A DNA stretch of 13,886 nt, from positions 1 to 13,886 of the forward strand of contig DAICYU010000042.1 of NCBI GenBank assembly GCA_027311485.1. Direction: 5' to 3'. Below, piece after piece: positions 13,868 through 13,886 of this stretch. Position 1 is the stretch's first letter. Each line of letters starts with the position of its first letter. Made by a program: the position numbers and the translations under genes. The notes under the pieces were generated by a model that had not been told where the DNA came from, did not search any database, and saw nothing but the letters and a program-made list of their open reading frames with translations. The stretch comes from Acetobacteraceae bacterium. GTDB lineage: Bacteria > Pseudomonadota > Alphaproteobacteria > Acetobacterales > Acetobacteraceae.

Positions 13868-13886
13868 AAACAGGCTTCTGACTGAA

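Noticed and set aside
1..13886. Alternative genetic code reading TGA as Trp or Gly.
   Set aside because: Several genes here end normally at TGA (prmA, adh, the WD40 gene, the small ORF, the binding protein), and only two internal TGA codons are seen.

Overview
The window is GC-rich and reads as the chromosome of an alphaproteobacterium. This rests on codon use and on the layout, which resembles the propane monooxygenase loci known from Methylocella-type proteobacteria and from actinobacteria. A Rhodospirillales/Acetobacteraceae-like host is a guess. Three gene blocks are present.

Block 1 (1-8069) is a short-chain alkane/alcohol oxidation locus. Reading on the minus strand from about 5.9 kb down to 1, it encodes a zinc alcohol dehydrogenase, a WD40-repeat protein, an unrecognised 58-residue protein, and then the soluble diiron propane-type monooxygenase: hydroxylase alpha (prmA), reductase (prmB) and hydroxylase beta (prmC, cut by the left edge). 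The coupling protein prmD is expected further left. Divergent to these, on the plus strand, is an AcoR-type sigma-54 enhancer-binding activator. The sequence shows two near-consensus -24/-12 promoters, one before adh and one before prmA. Each is preceded by a pair of 17-bp TGT-N11-ACA dyads with centres 32-33 bp apart. The simplest reading is that the activator senses a substrate or product and switches on both units: the monooxygenase makes an alcohol such as 2-propanol, and the dehydrogenase oxidises it. Two hairpins bracket prmA in its mRNA.

Block 2 (8070-10019) holds a lone CheY-like receiver gene on the minus strand. Divergent from it is a gene that looks like two consecutive ORFs but is one selenoprotein of the glycine/betaine/D-proline reductase selenoprotein B (GrdB-like) family. 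An in-frame TGA at 9276-9278 forms a U-x-x-C motif, the protein family continues across it, and a 6-bp GC hairpin with a G-containing loop follows at bacterial SECIS distance.

Block 3 (10020-13886) is a ribose-type (CUT2) ABC importer operon on the plus strand: Tat-exported binding protein, double ATPase and permease. A 332-bp leader containing a 10-bp inverted repeat precedes it. The permease reading frame is broken by one TGA where the family has a conserved glycine, so it is a probable pseudogene or a sequence error.

No rRNA, tRNA, insertion sequence or CRISPR array was recognised.
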